64,000 nucleotides of DNA from the NCBI GenBank assembly GCA_034926865.1, contig JAYFQP010000001.1:7183-71182 (forward strand), given 5' to 3'. Below the pieces are notes generated by a model. It was given only the letters and a program-made list of their open reading frames with translations. It was not told where the DNA came from and did not search any database. This document shows positions 23,083 through 30,122 of the stretch, piece after piece. Numbering within the stretch: position 1 is the stretch's first letter; each line of letters opens with the position of its first letter. The position numbers and the translations under genes are program-made. This DNA comes from RGIG1902 sp034926865. GTDB taxonomy: Bacteria > Bacillota > Clostridia > Oscillospirales > Butyricicoccaceae.

Positions 23083-24132
23083 TTATTGGGATTTGTCATT
23101 CTCCGTGTGCAATTTCGTGTGCAATTTTGAATCGTAGAACATATTTATGCGGTCTGCAAACTCGTCTGTTTTTGAAAGCATGGTGTGTTGATACACTGTT
23201 TTAAGCATGTTGTCGGTAGCATGTCCCATGCGTTGCATTGAATATTTGTCGGGTACTCCCAAGGCTAAAGCAACAGAAGCGCTGGCGTGTCTCAGGTCGT
23301 GAAAGCGGTAATGCGGCAATCCTATCTTTTCACATAACCTTGAAAATCCTTTGTACATAGCCTGACCGCTCATTCGTATTATATGGTCATTGCCTGCTTT
23401 CTTCGGCTGAGCGGCGATAAGGTCTAAAATATATTTTGGGGCCTTGATAAACCTATCCCCCGATAGCGTTTTTGTACCTTTTTCCTCAGGGCCATTTTCA
23501 CCCTCGACAATGGCTTGATTGATGTGCAAGTATTCCCCTTGCACACTGTCCCATGTAATTCCCCGTATCTCCGATGCTCTCAGGCCAAGCCATAGCGCAA
23601 GAAGTATAGGCAACTCATATTTTGTGCCTTGAGCGCCTTGCATGATTAAACCAATTTCTTTATCATCGGGTATGGCTATATTGGGCCTCGTTTTTTGCGG
23701 CAGCGTAGTTGATAGCCTAAAATCTGGCGCGTATTCAAAAAGTACAGCGCTTAATAGCCCATGAGCATTGCGGACGCTTTTAGAGGATTTTGTTTTTGCC
23801 ATATTGTTAACGGCTCTTTGAATTTGCTCTTGTTTCAATGCCGATATAAGAATATTCATCAATTCTTGCAGGCAATTTTTTCTAATGCGTTTATACCCCG
23901 CAACGGTAGCCGGCGACAGAATAGAATCCTTGCTATCTATATACAGATCAATAGCAGCGCCGACTGTCAGCATGGAGCGCTTACGGGCCTGCTGCAAACC
24001 CGCCTTTATTGCCGCCGCTTTAGCAACGCATGATTTTTCTTTTTCATCGGTAATTGACAACCTCTTACCGTCTACCATTACCTGTATTCGCCACTGACCG
24101 GACGGCAGTTTTTTAGCTGCTGGCATTTTCAT
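23083..24132 (-). CDS. int: Tyrosine site-specific integrase
   Basis: 349 residues. It inserts and excises the prophage at ssrA. Catalytic set: Arg185 (LGLRASEIRG), a Lys in the beta-hairpin (KGTKTLSGDR), His278 and Arg281 (FHDLRHASAS), His304 (MGHAT), nucleophile Tyr314 (TVYQHTM). An N-terminal arm-binding region (GQWRIQVMVDGKRLSITD) and SAM-like domain precede. The last codons encode KLHTKLHT from a DNA repeat that also occurs at the other prophage end. The ATG follows AGCAGGTGATTTT on the minus strand. It ends 27 bases from the attL core. Confidence 0.96.
   Translation of the reverse strand: MKMPAAKKLPSGQWRIQVMVDGKRLSITDEKEKSCVAKAAAIKAGLQQARKRSMLTVGAAIDLYIDSKDSILSPATVAGYKRIRKNCLQELMNILISALKQEQIQRAVNNMAKTKSSKSVRNAHGLLSAVLFEYAPDFRLSTTLPQKTRPNIAIPDDKEIGLIMQGAQGTKYELPILLALWLGLRASEIRGITWDSVQGEYLHINQAIVEGENGPEEKGTKTLSGDRFIKAPKYILDLIAAQPKKAGNDHIIRMSGQAMYKGFSRLCEKIGLPHYRFHDLRHASASVALALGVPDKYSMQRMGHATDNMLKTVYQHTMLSKTDEFADRINMFYDSKLHTKLHTENDKSQ
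23104..23128. repeat. Integrase arm-type sites, left pair (inside the int 3' end)
   Basis: Two direct copies of CGTGTGCAATTT in 25 bp. The same 25-bp sequence recurs at 61279-61303. The copies are read through as the int codons for KLHTKLHT (residues 336-343). Placed 49 bases inside the core, they fit arm-type binding sites of a tyrosine integrase. The repeat is seen; binding is inferred. Confidence 0.8.
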
Positions 24133-24154
24133 AAAATCACCTGCTTATTAAAAT

Positions 24155-24186
24155 AGCCCCGCCCTCTTTTGGGCGGGGCTTTATTT
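24155..24186. terminator. Bidirectional terminator upstream of int
   Basis: AGCCCCGCCC (24155-24164) pairs with GGGCGGGGCT (24171-24180), followed by TTATTT on the plus strand and with AAAAT on the other side, so it can work in both directions. It lies between the repeat-domain membrane protein gene (24197-24976) and int, both leftward, so int would need its own promoter or readthrough. Confidence 0.85.
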
Positions 24187-24196
24187 GCGTTATTGT

Positions 24197-24976
24197 TTAC
24201 TTGCTTGGGGAGAGGCTTATGGTAACTCCGCTTATCGTGATTGTCGTTCCGTCTGGCAAATCAATATTTTTGTATGCTTGTTCATACAAGCCTATGCCGT
24301 TATTGTTTTTGTCAGCGGTTCCCATGACGGCATTCAAACCGCCGCTAAGAATGTTGTCAGAGGACACATTACCGCCGCCAGAAACAACGGTTATGTCGTA
24401 AACTCCGGCATCAAAATCTTTGCCTGCTAAAAAGTTTCCGTTGCCGAGTTCTACGGATTCGGTAATTGTCTGATTTCTTGGCGTAAGCTCATCGGTGCTT
24501 GCATCGTCGCTGCTGATATTTATTACAACACCGCCCGATACTCTAAGAACTGTATCTTCGGGCAGCTTTATATTTTTGTATTCTTGCTCGTATGAAGTTA
24601 TCCCATTTTTATTTTTGTCAGCCGTTCCCATAACAGCATTAATGCCACCAGAAAAAGCGTTGTCGGACGATACGTTACCACCGCCAGATACGGCGACTAT
24701 ATCATATGTTCCCGCTGGAAAGTCAATTCCCACCGTGTAGTTACCGCTCGGCAATTCAACACTGTACGCTTGCGTTGTAGGCTCTTGCGGCGCGCTTGTG
24801 TTAGGTGCTGCTTGGTCTTGCCCTGCTTTCGGGGTAGAATTGCTATCAGGATCGTCGCCAAGAGACCCAACGATGCCTAAGCCTGCCACAATCACGACAA
24901 CCCAAAACCACCATTTTTGATAAATCTTTTTCTTTGGCTTTGCTGTCACGGCAACATCGCTAATGTCTTTCTTCAT
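24197..24976 (-). CDS. Membrane-anchored protein with two repeats of an 85-residue beta domain
   Basis: 259 residues. A short cytoplasmic basic start (KPKKKIYQK), one membrane helix (WWFWVVVIVAGLGIVGSLG) and an Asp/Pro/Gln linker are followed by two tandem copies of a domain with GGGNVSSDN, SGGxNAVMGTADKN and YEQxYKNIxLP. The repeats differ by many substitutions, so the duplication is old. It is transcribed leftward with the repressor in the lysogeny region, the usual place for genes expressed in lysogens. It could act at the cell surface, for example in superinfection exclusion. I do not recognise the family. Confidence 0.75.
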   Translation of the reverse strand: MKKDISDVAVTAKPKKKIYQKWWFWVVVIVAGLGIVGSLGDDPDSNSTPKAGQDQAAPNTSAPQEPTTQAYSVELPSGNYTVGIDFPAGTYDIVAVSGGGNVSSDNAFSGGINAVMGTADKNKNGITSYEQEYKNIKLPEDTVLRVSGGVVINISSDDASTDELTPRNQTITESVELGNGNFLAGKDFDAGVYDITVVSGGGNVSSDNILSGGLNAVMGTADKNNNGIGLYEQAYKNIDLPDGTTITISGVTISLSPSK

Positions 24977-25145
24977 TTTAAATCCCTACTCTCTCTATTT
25001 TTACCGCACTTGCGGCAGGAGTCAAAAATATAGTTTACATTTGCTTAATATTTTTATACAATTTCGCCTTTTTCTGTTACAATTCGACAAATTATGAAGA
25101 TATTTCCCATATTTTATGTTACTTTATAATTAGGAAACTTTAGGA

Positions 25146-25532
25146 CTATGCCATTCTGTCGCTTATTTGTTTAGCTGCCTCCGCAGCCTGATAAGCTAAA
25201 AGTTTCAACATTCCTTTGATCTCTGGCCATTGGTCGCGCGGGATTTTGTTCACCAATTCAATAATCTCATTTAATTCATCGCTCCCGGGGGAATCCTCGG
25301 GGGCGTTTTTTGGTTGCTCATCATCGCTCACGCTTTGCAGCGTTTGCACAAAGTCTATACCGTACAATCTGCAAATACGAATGAGGCTTTCAATATCAAT
25401 TTTGCTTTTGCCTAATTCCCAGCTACTAATATTTTGAAACGTAACATCCATCTTTTCAGCTACATCTGATTGCTTGTATTTCGCGTTTATTCTAGCGGCT
25501 TTTAGTAGACCTCCAAGCGCCCGATAATCCAT
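25146..25532 (-). CDS. CI-like repressor (XRE helix-turn-helix)
   Basis: About 128 residues. The N terminus is a clear HTH_3 domain: LGGLLKAARINAKYKQSDVAEKMDVTFQNISSWELGKSKIDIESLIRICRLYGI. A linker and a short helical C-terminal part follow (LNEIIELVNKIPRDQWPEIKGMLKLLAYQAAEAAK); there is no LexA-type protease domain. I use the ATG at 25532 because the first ATG (25544) has no spacing from AAGGA. It is divergent from the Cro-like gene across three operator dyads, so it should keep lysogeny. Confidence 0.88.
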   Translation of the reverse strand: MDYRALGGLLKAARINAKYKQSDVAEKMDVTFQNISSWELGKSKIDIESLIRICRLYGIDFVQTLQSVSDDEQPKNAPEDSPGSDELNEIIELVNKIPRDQWPEIKGMLKLLAYQAAEAAKQISDRMA

Positions 25533-25601
25533 AAATATCACCATTCCTTAATCAAATATTACATTTATTCTTTACGAATGTCAACGCTTTACTCAAAAAT
25601 A

Positions 25602-25680
25602 TTCAAAAATAATTTGAAAAATCTATTGACATTCCAATTAAAATTGAGTACTATAATAGTAGATTCCAATTAGATTTGAA
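25602..25680. promoter_or_regulatory. Three 17-bp operator dyads of the lysogeny switch
   Basis: TTCAAAAATAATTTGAA (25602-25618), TTCCAATTAAAATTGAG (25632-25648) and TTCCAATTAGATTTGAA (25664-25680) share the dyad TTCMAA...TTGAA. Their centres are 30 and 32 bp apart, about three helical turns, on one face of DNA. The middle one fills the spacer of the rightward promoter. This mirrors OR1-OR3 of lambda. The dyads are seen; binding by the CI- and Cro-like proteins is inferred. Confidence 0.85.
25626..25657 (+). promoter_or_regulatory. Rightward early promoter (PR-like)
   Basis: TTGACA at 25626-25631, then a 17-base spacer to TACTAT at 25649-25654, which overlaps a perfect TATAAT at 25652-25657. 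It reads into the Cro-like gene at 25698 and would be covered by the middle operator. A leftward promoter for the repressor must lie near 25545-25620, but I cannot fix its boxes. Confidence 0.8.
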
Positions 25681-25697
25681 AAATGGAGGTGAGATAG

Positions 25698-25901
25698 ATG
25701 GAGCTTTACGGAAACATTAGGCAGTATGTCAAGGAAAATGGCATTAAAAACACATACGTTTATGAAAAAGCCGGGATGACACAGAGCGCTTTTCTGTTGG
25801 CACTAAATGGCAAACGAAAATTAACCGCCGATGAATATGTTGCGATATGCAAGGCTCTAAACGTGCCGCTCGATAAGTTCGTAGCCAACAATAAAGCATA
25901 G
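25698..25901 (+). CDS. Cro-like HTH regulator
   Basis: 67 residues. YGNIRQYVKENGIKNTYVYEKAGMTQSAFLLALNGKRKLTADEYVAICKALNVPLDKFV is a compact XRE-type HTH. A strong GGAGGTGAGATAG precedes the ATG. It is the first gene of the rightward early operon, opposite the repressor, the Cro position. A related 3' fragment lies at 26311-26415. Confidence 0.85.
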   Translation: MELYGNIRQYVKENGIKNTYVYEKAGMTQSAFLLALNGKRKLTADEYVAICKALNVPLDKFVANNKA

Positions 25902-25920
25902 GAGGGAGGAAAAGAGTTGC

Positions 25921-26022
25921 ATGAGTAGCGTGACTAAGAACCTGATCATTATAGTGGCAATAAATGCAGCGACGCTAATATGCCAAATAGTGTTGTTAAC
26001 AAAGTTAATACACTTATGGTAA
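25921..26022 (+). CDS. Possible 33-residue membrane peptide
   Basis: ATG at 25921 follows AGGAGGGAGGAAAAG. The product SSVTKNLIIIVAINAATLIC QIVLLTKLIHLW would be a single membrane helix. It overlaps, tail to tail, the last codons of the minus-strand gene 25949-26278. The ribosome site is good but the ORF is short and the overlap is against it. Confidence 0.35.
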   Translation: MSSVTKNLIIIVAINAATLICQIVLLTKLIHLW

Positions 26023-26278
26023 TCCCAATTATCGTCAATACAAAGTTCCGCTTGCTTTCTTTTCCGGCGCGCGTCTCCGACTTTATGCGCTCAGAGCGCT
26101 CCACTTCTGCTCTTTCGTTCATCAAGCGTAAAACTTCGACGGTATCAACAACGGCATCATCTACAGCAGATTGATGGGCTTTGGCAGTTTCAAAAGCTTG
26201 TGACATCTTATCGCTTGCCGCGCTCAAGGCGCTAATAGATTGGGATATCTGAGCATCAAAATCTTGAAGGTTATTCAT
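25949..26278 (-). CDS. Small coiled-coil membrane protein, antisense in the early region
   Basis: 109 residues. A helical N-terminal region (AQISQSISALSAASDKMSQAFETAKAHQ) and a charged coiled coil (LRLMNERAEVERSERIKSETR) end in two hydrophobic runs (NFVLTIIGITISVLTLLTTLF, ILASLHLLPL). AAAGGAGGCGATAAT precedes the ATG on the minus strand. It points against the early operon and sits between an intact Cro-like gene and a broken one. It may be an inserted gene active in the lysogen. The function is unknown. Confidence 0.7.
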   Translation of the reverse strand: MNNLQDFDAQISQSISALSAASDKMSQAFETAKAHQSAVDDAVVDTVEVLRLMNERAEVERSERIKSETRAGKESKRNFVLTIIGITISVLTLLTTLFGILASLHLLPL

Positions 26279-26310
26279 ATTATCGCCTCCTTTTGCTTAG
26301 ATTTTAGCAC

Positions 26311-26415
26311 GGAGCGTGGGGCAAGCGCAAGCTAAGAGCAGATGAATACATGGAAGTTTGCAAGTTTCTCGGAATAGACCCCCGCGAGATTGTAAGCGCT
26401 AACAACAAAACATAG
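26311..26415 (+). pseudogene. Relic of a Cro-like HTH gene (3' part only)
   Basis: Reads GKRKLRADEYMEVCKFLGID then PREIVSANNKT and a stop, in line with GKRKLTADEYVAICKALNVPLDKFVANNKA of the intact gene at 25698. Upstream the frame is broken by a TAG and the HTH core is missing. The bases after both stops are also alike (AGGAGG, then GAAAAGAG or GGAAGAGA). It is therefore the tail of a duplicated or recombined regulator gene. Confidence 0.75.
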
Positions 26416-26430
26416 GAGGAAGGGAAGAGA

Positions 26431-26712
26431 TTGAAAAGCCGAGACATACATCTTTTAATGACATGCCCCATGTGCCCAGAGCAATATGACGCTGTAGATA
26501 GAAATAGCAACGAGCTTATAGGCTATATTCGCCTCCGCTACGGTTATCTCGAAGCCTCATGCCCCGATTGTGATGGCGAGCGCGTATATTGTCACAGTTA
26601 TTCAAACAGATTGTTAGGGTTATTTCCAAATGAAATTGAACGCAAGTTAAGGCTGGGGCGGGCAAAGCGAGCTATAGCGAAGTGGCATAGCAAGAAAGGT
26701 AGTCAGGCATAA
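26431..26712 (+). CDS. Small zinc-ribbon-like protein
   Basis: 93 residues from a TTG at 26431, after AGGAGGAAGGGAAGAGA. Cysteines are paired as CPMC and CPDC with a further C, as in a zinc ribbon. The C-terminal half is basic (NEIERKLRLGRAKRAIAKWHSKK). It overlaps the PIN-domain gene tail to tail by 41 bases. The family is unknown; nucleic-acid binding is likely. Confidence 0.6.
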   Translation: MKSRDIHLLMTCPMCPEQYDAVDRNSNELIGYIRLRYGYLEASCPDCDGERVYCHSYSNRLLGLFPNEIERKLRLGRAKRAIAKWHSKKGSQA

Positions 26713-27232
26713 GCGGCATAAAGTTTTCGTATCGGATGGCGCGATCGGAAAAATGTTTATTGATTTTATTAAATAGTCGCTTATCATCCGTTACGCAGAC
26801 GCAACCTTTTACTATTGCGGTCATAGCGATCATAGCGTCGTTATAATATTGCTCTACGTTGCCGTTTAAAATATCCGAGAACATTTCGCTGGCGGCGCCT
26901 TCGCTGTCTGGCAGGATGTCAAACGTGCCGTCAAGCAACCAGCCGCCGGGCCAAAGCGTCGCAAACTTGCCGCAGTATTGGGTTTGCAATTTTGGAATAA
27001 CGCGTAACAGATTGAGCGCCAATTCTGCCCGTTGCCTCTCAACAAGGCAAGGGTCTATCCCATCGGTTACTTTTGAAATGTTGGCCGCAGATTCTTGACA
27101 TTGGATTTCCGAAAAATAATATTCAAAGCCATTATGTTTAGAAAGATATATCAGCACTTCGTCTACAAAGTTAGCGCAAATCTTGTTAAGCGCGTTTGTA
27201 TCAAACATAAATCTGTTTGGTACGGCGTCCAT
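26672..27232 (-). CDS. PIN-domain protein (putative ribonuclease)
   Basis: 186 residues from the ATG at 27232, seven bases after GAAAGGAGG on the minus strand. PIN marks: FMFDTNALNKI near the start (first acidic), SEIQCQESAANI (a Glu), YYNDAMIAMTAIVKGCVCVTDDKRLFNKI with the later acidic Asp residues. PIN proteins are usually RNA-cutting toxins such as VapC. No antitoxin-like gene is next to it on the same strand. It lies against the early operon and could be a lysogen-expressed defence or abortive-infection gene; that is inference. Confidence 0.75.
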   Translation of the reverse strand: MDAVPNRFMFDTNALNKICANFVDEVLIYLSKHNGFEYYFSEIQCQESAANISKVTDGIDPCLVERQRAELALNLLRVIPKLQTQYCGKFATLWPGGWLLDGTFDILPDSEGAASEMFSDILNGNVEQYYNDAMIAMTAIVKGCVCVTDDKRLFNKINKHFSDRAIRYENFMPLMPDYLSCYATSL

Positions 27233-27301
27233 ATTAACACCTCCTTTCAATCCACATCTTACCATGCAGCAGAAAGGAGGACAAGCAGAAAGGAGGAAAA
27301 C

Positions 27302-27448
27302 GTGAGATTAGACCTATTATTTTCTATTGGCATGGGAATCATCCTGGGGTGGTTTGTCATTCCCGCTTTTTGTGCCAGGATAAAAAGCCACCGCAACATT
27401 AAAAGCTCCCAACGCGCAGAAAGGAGAAAACCACATGCCAAGAGTTAA
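27302..27448 (+). CDS. Small membrane protein
   Basis: 48 residues from a GTG at 27302 after AGAAAGGAGGAAAAC. One membrane helix (LLFSIGMGIILGWFVIPAFCA) is followed by a basic tail (RIKSHRNIKSSQRAERRK). It overlaps the next gene by 14 bases. The function is unknown. Confidence 0.6.
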   Translation: MRLDLLFSIGMGIILGWFVIPAFCARIKSHRNIKSSQRAERRKPHAKS

Positions 27449-27686
27449 TTTAGGCGTATCGCCAGATCGGCGGCAGGCCGCGCAGATACGCAAGATTATA
27501 CGAACCAACATGGCCAAGATGGATATACGGCATGATAGCCAAGTCGCAGAAAGCGCAGGCATGTTACCCCCGCTTTTTTGCAAAAGGCTTAAAGCTGGGG
27601 GATGGAGAGTTCAAGAGCTTATAAAGATAGCTAAGTATTTGCGCTTTTCAGCCGAAGATGCCGCCGCAGTTCTCGGGTTAAGGTAG
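27435..27686 (+). CDS. Small HTH-like DNA-binding protein
   Basis: 83 residues. RRQAAQIRKIIRTNMAKMDIRHDSQVAESAGMLPPLFCKRLKAGGWRVQELIKIAKYLRFS is XRE-like, with a Pro-Pro where the recognition helix starts. GCAGAAAGGAGAAAACCAC precedes the ATG. It is one of several small regulators in the early operon. Confidence 0.7.
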   Translation: MPRVNLGVSPDRRQAAQIRKIIRTNMAKMDIRHDSQVAESAGMLPPLFCKRLKAGGWRVQELIKIAKYLRFSAEDAAAVLGLR

Positions 27687-27703
27687 CAGCGCATGGAGGG
27701 AGT

Positions 27704-27955
27704 ATGAAAAAGCAAGATGTAAAAGCCCTTATAAGTTGGGCAGGCTTATTAATCCTTGGAATTATCCTATACCGCCTCGGCTGTGCGGCTGCATATGCAG
27801 AGCGAGGGTATCACGCAACGGGCGCAGAGCTGGCGCTGTTGGTATTGCCGTTTGGAGCGTCCGGGGCGTGGAAGTACATAGTTAAGCCATATATCGCATG
27901 GGCGAAAGAAATATATAAATCAGATGAAGAAAGGGAGAGCGAAAATGTTCTATGA
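27704..27955 (+). CDS. Two-helix membrane protein
   Basis: 83 residues: KKQDVKALISWAGLLILGII LYRLGCAAAYAE, then ATGAELALLVLPFGASGAWKYIVK, and a charged end. Two membrane segments are likely. It is preceded by ATGGAGGGAGT. The next gene starts inside its end. The function is unknown. Confidence 0.6.
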   Translation: MKKQDVKALISWAGLLILGIILYRLGCAAAYAERGYHATGAELALLVLPFGASGAWKYIVKPYIAWAKEIYKSDEERESENVL

Positions 27956-28301
27956 AAAGTTTGAGGGGATATGCAACGCCAGAAACATTAAGCCCGAAAT
28001 GGTAATGAGAAGCATCAACCTTACTCCGAGAGCCGCCGAGCATTGGAGGAACATTCCGTCAAGGATGCCATTGCCGACTACGATCAGCAAGCTAGAAACC
28101 TTCTTCGGCGTAGCACCCGGATATTTCACGCAGGATAATGCAACCGCAAAGACCAGCGAAGCCCAGCAAAAAGAAAAGCCCGCGGACGTAAACGAAGCCG
28201 CAGTAAGCCGTATTATTTCAATGGTATATAGGATATCGCAGCTTGAAAAACCTGACAGGGTAGCTGTAGATGCGGTGATAGATGCGTTGCTTTATAAATA
28301 A
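27945..28301 (+). CDS. XRE-like regulator with C-terminal helical domain
   Basis: 118 residues from the ATG at 27945, after AAAGGGAGAGCGAAA. FYEKFEGICNARNIKPEMVMRSINLTPRAAEHWRNIPSRMPLPTTISKLETFFGVAPGYF is the HTH, of the type with 'W-R-N/G' before the second helix. The C-terminal NEAAVSRIISMVYRISQLEKPDRVAVDAVIDALL resembles the end of the CI-like repressor. It may regulate early genes. Confidence 0.75.
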   Translation: MFYEKFEGICNARNIKPEMVMRSINLTPRAAEHWRNIPSRMPLPTTISKLETFFGVAPGYFTQDNATAKTSEAQQKEKPADVNEAAVSRIISMVYRISQLEKPDRVAVDAVIDALLYK

Positions 28302-28395
28302 AAAGCGCCCTGCCGGATGGAGCCGGACAAGGCGCACAGACATAAAATCATCTTTAGTATAGCAGATACTACAAGAAAAATCAAGGAGGGTGAAT

Positions 28396-28587
28396 ATGAT
28401 TGATGCTCAGTTAGAGCGGGCATATTTAGAGCCGCCAGAGCCGAAGATGTCAAGACTGCGTTGCTATGAGTGCGGAGAGCAGATACCATGCGGCGGTACA
28501 TATTACCTTATAGACGGCATTGCATACTGCGAGAATTGCATCAAAGATGCGCGCGAATATGCAGACGAGGAGGATTTAAATGATTGA
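28396..28587 (+). CDS. Small zinc-ribbon protein
   Basis: 63 residues from the ATG at 28396, six bases after AAGGAGG. LRCYECGEQIPCGGTYYLID then AYCENCIKD is a CxxC...CxxC zinc ribbon. It ends in an acidic tail. Such proteins are common in early phage operons; the function is unknown. Confidence 0.65.
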   Translation: MIDAQLERAYLEPPEPKMSRLRCYECGEQIPCGGTYYLIDGIAYCENCIKDAREYADEEDLND

Positions 28588-28621
28588 AGAAGAAAGGGAG
28601 CTTGAGGTGAAGCTTAGATGA
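28580..28621 (+). CDS. Possible 13-codon coupling ORF before the ERF gene
   Basis: ATG at 28580 after GAGGAGGATTTAA encodes IEEERELEVKLR, then a TGA that overlaps the ERF start codon (ATGA at 28618-28621). It also overlaps the end of the previous gene. It has the look of a translational coupler; whether the peptide matters is unknown. Confidence 0.4.
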   Translation: MIEEERELEVKLR

Positions 28622-29253
28622 ATATTTACGAAAAAATTACTGCTATTATGCAGGATGTCCAATATCTCGCAAAGGATGATCGCGTAAAGTTTGGGACCAC
28701 TGATTATAAAGCGCTTTCAGAAGAAAAAGTAACTGCCATCATGCGCGCCGAACTTTTAAAACACGGCCTTATAGTATTCCCGATTGAGCAGACATCCAAT
28801 CGAAACGGCAGCATTACTCATGTAGACGTAAAGTACAGAATTGTCAATGTAGAAAAACCGGACGAATATATTGAGGTTGTTTCGTGCGGAGACGGTGCAG
28901 ACGCGCAGGACAAAGGATCTGGCAAGGCCATGACATACGCCTACAAGTATATGTGGCTCCGTGCATTTGCTATTCCGACAGGAGAAGACCCGGACAAGAT
29001 TTCAACTGAGGAATTGGAAGAAACAGCAAAAAAGGCCGCAGAAAAAGCAGCCAAAAAAGCAGCCGAGAATAAACCGGGAGCGCGAGTTCCGCCGAACGAA
29101 GACCCACATGTTTTATGCGATAACTGCGGCACAAGGTTTGCCGATTATTGGGACGGACATGATTTGATTAAGGCGGAAGCGCTCGCAGAACGGTCTAAAA
29201 AAATATATGGGCGCGCATTATGCGTAAAATGCGCGCGGAAGGCCAACCAATGA
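28618..29253 (+). CDS. ERF-family single-strand annealing recombinase
   Basis: 211 residues. The ERF core is plain: YEKITAIMQDVQYLAKDDRV, YKALSEEKVTAIMRAELLKHGL, and CGDGADAQDKGSGKAMTYAYKYMWLRAFAIPTGEDPD. ERF proteins anneal complementary single strands in phage recombination and genome circularisation. An Ala/Lys helix (EETAKKAAEKAAKKAAE) links to a C-terminal zinc motif (CDNC ... CVKC). It is followed by a NinB-like gene and SSB, a typical recombination set. Confidence 0.92.
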   Translation: MNIYEKITAIMQDVQYLAKDDRVKFGTTDYKALSEEKVTAIMRAELLKHGLIVFPIEQTSNRNGSITHVDVKYRIVNVEKPDEYIEVVSCGDGADAQDKGSGKAMTYAYKYMWLRAFAIPTGEDPDKISTEELEETAKKAAEKAAKKAAENKPGARVPPNEDPHVLCDNCGTRFADYWDGHDLIKAEALAERSKKIYGRALCVKCARKANQ

Positions 29254-29798
29254 TGCAGTTTGACTCTGCCCGTTGGATGCAGGATAGCGGCGGCGTGTGG
29301 CTTTGCCTGCGCGTTACCGTTCCTGCGGCGGTTAAAGAGTTTTGCGCGAACATGCAATCAAAGTTATACGACGCTGATCTAAAAGTCCATCGCAAAAAAC
29401 GAAGCCTTGACGCAAACGCATATTTTCATGTTTTGGTTGGGAAAATTGCTGACACAATGGGCCTTGGGTTTGAGGAAACGAAAACAAATCTTGTCGTAGA
29501 ATACGGTGCATTTGAGCGTGATGAAGACGGCGTAAAAGTCGGATTTAAACTTCCTGCATCGGTTGATGTTACAAAAATCTATCGGTATGTAAAATGCTTT
29601 GATACACGAGAAGAAAACGGAAAATTATTCAACTGCTATATTGTGTTTAAACACACACATTTGATGGATAGCAAAGAAATGGCACAGCTGATCGACGGTA
29701 CCGTATACGAAGCAAAGCAGCTTGACATTGAGACGCTAACGTTGGATAAGCTAGATGCTATGAAACTGAGCTGGAGGCGCGATGAACAGGCGAGCTAA
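29250..29798 (+). CDS. NinB-like phage recombination protein
   Basis: 182 residues from ATGATG at 29250, overlapping the ERF stop. The middle, KVHRKKRSLDANAYFHVLVGKIADTMGLGFEETKTNLVVEYG, is the widespread 'KRSLDANAYxWVL' family, often annotated NinB-like or as a phage recombination protein that binds single-stranded DNA. It lies between the ERF and HNH genes. The exact role is unproven. Confidence 0.7.
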   Translation: MMQFDSARWMQDSGGVWLCLRVTVPAAVKEFCANMQSKLYDADLKVHRKKRSLDANAYFHVLVGKIADTMGLGFEETKTNLVVEYGAFERDEDGVKVGFKLPASVDVTKIYRYVKCFDTREENGKLFNCYIVFKHTHLMDSKEMAQLIDGTVYEAKQLDIETLTLDKLDAMKLSWRRDEQAS

Positions 29799-30084
29799 GG
29801 CTCTCGGCATATCCCCAAATGTAAAGAAAACCGTTTGGGACCGTGACAACCATTGCTGTGTTATATGCGGATCACCATTTGCTGGACCATGGTGTCATTA
29901 CATCCCGCGTAGCCAAGGTGGACTGGGAATAGAGCAAAACATTGTGACGCTATGCCAAAGCTGCCATGCGGCATACGATCAAACAACGCAAAGGAAAGTT
30001 TTGAAAAACGCTATAGCCGATTATCTCAGGAGCAAATATCCGGGATGGGATGATATGCGGCTAATATACAAGAAAAGGGACTGA
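29782..30084 (+). CDS. HNH endonuclease, early region
   Basis: 100 residues, overlapping the previous gene by 17 bases. VWDRDNHCCVICGSPFAGPWCHYIPRSQGGLGIEQNIVTLCQSCHAAYD shows the zinc-binding Cys pairs and the HNH core in the order C..C, H, N, C..C..H. It is free-standing, in the recombination cluster. Confidence 0.85.
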   Translation: MNRRAKALGISPNVKKTVWDRDNHCCVICGSPFAGPWCHYIPRSQGGLGIEQNIVTLCQSCHAAYDQTTQRKVLKNAIADYLRSKYPGWDDMRLIYKKRD

Positions 30085-30122
30085 ATTGAGCTGCACAACG
30101 AAAGCCAAGAAAGGAAATTAAG

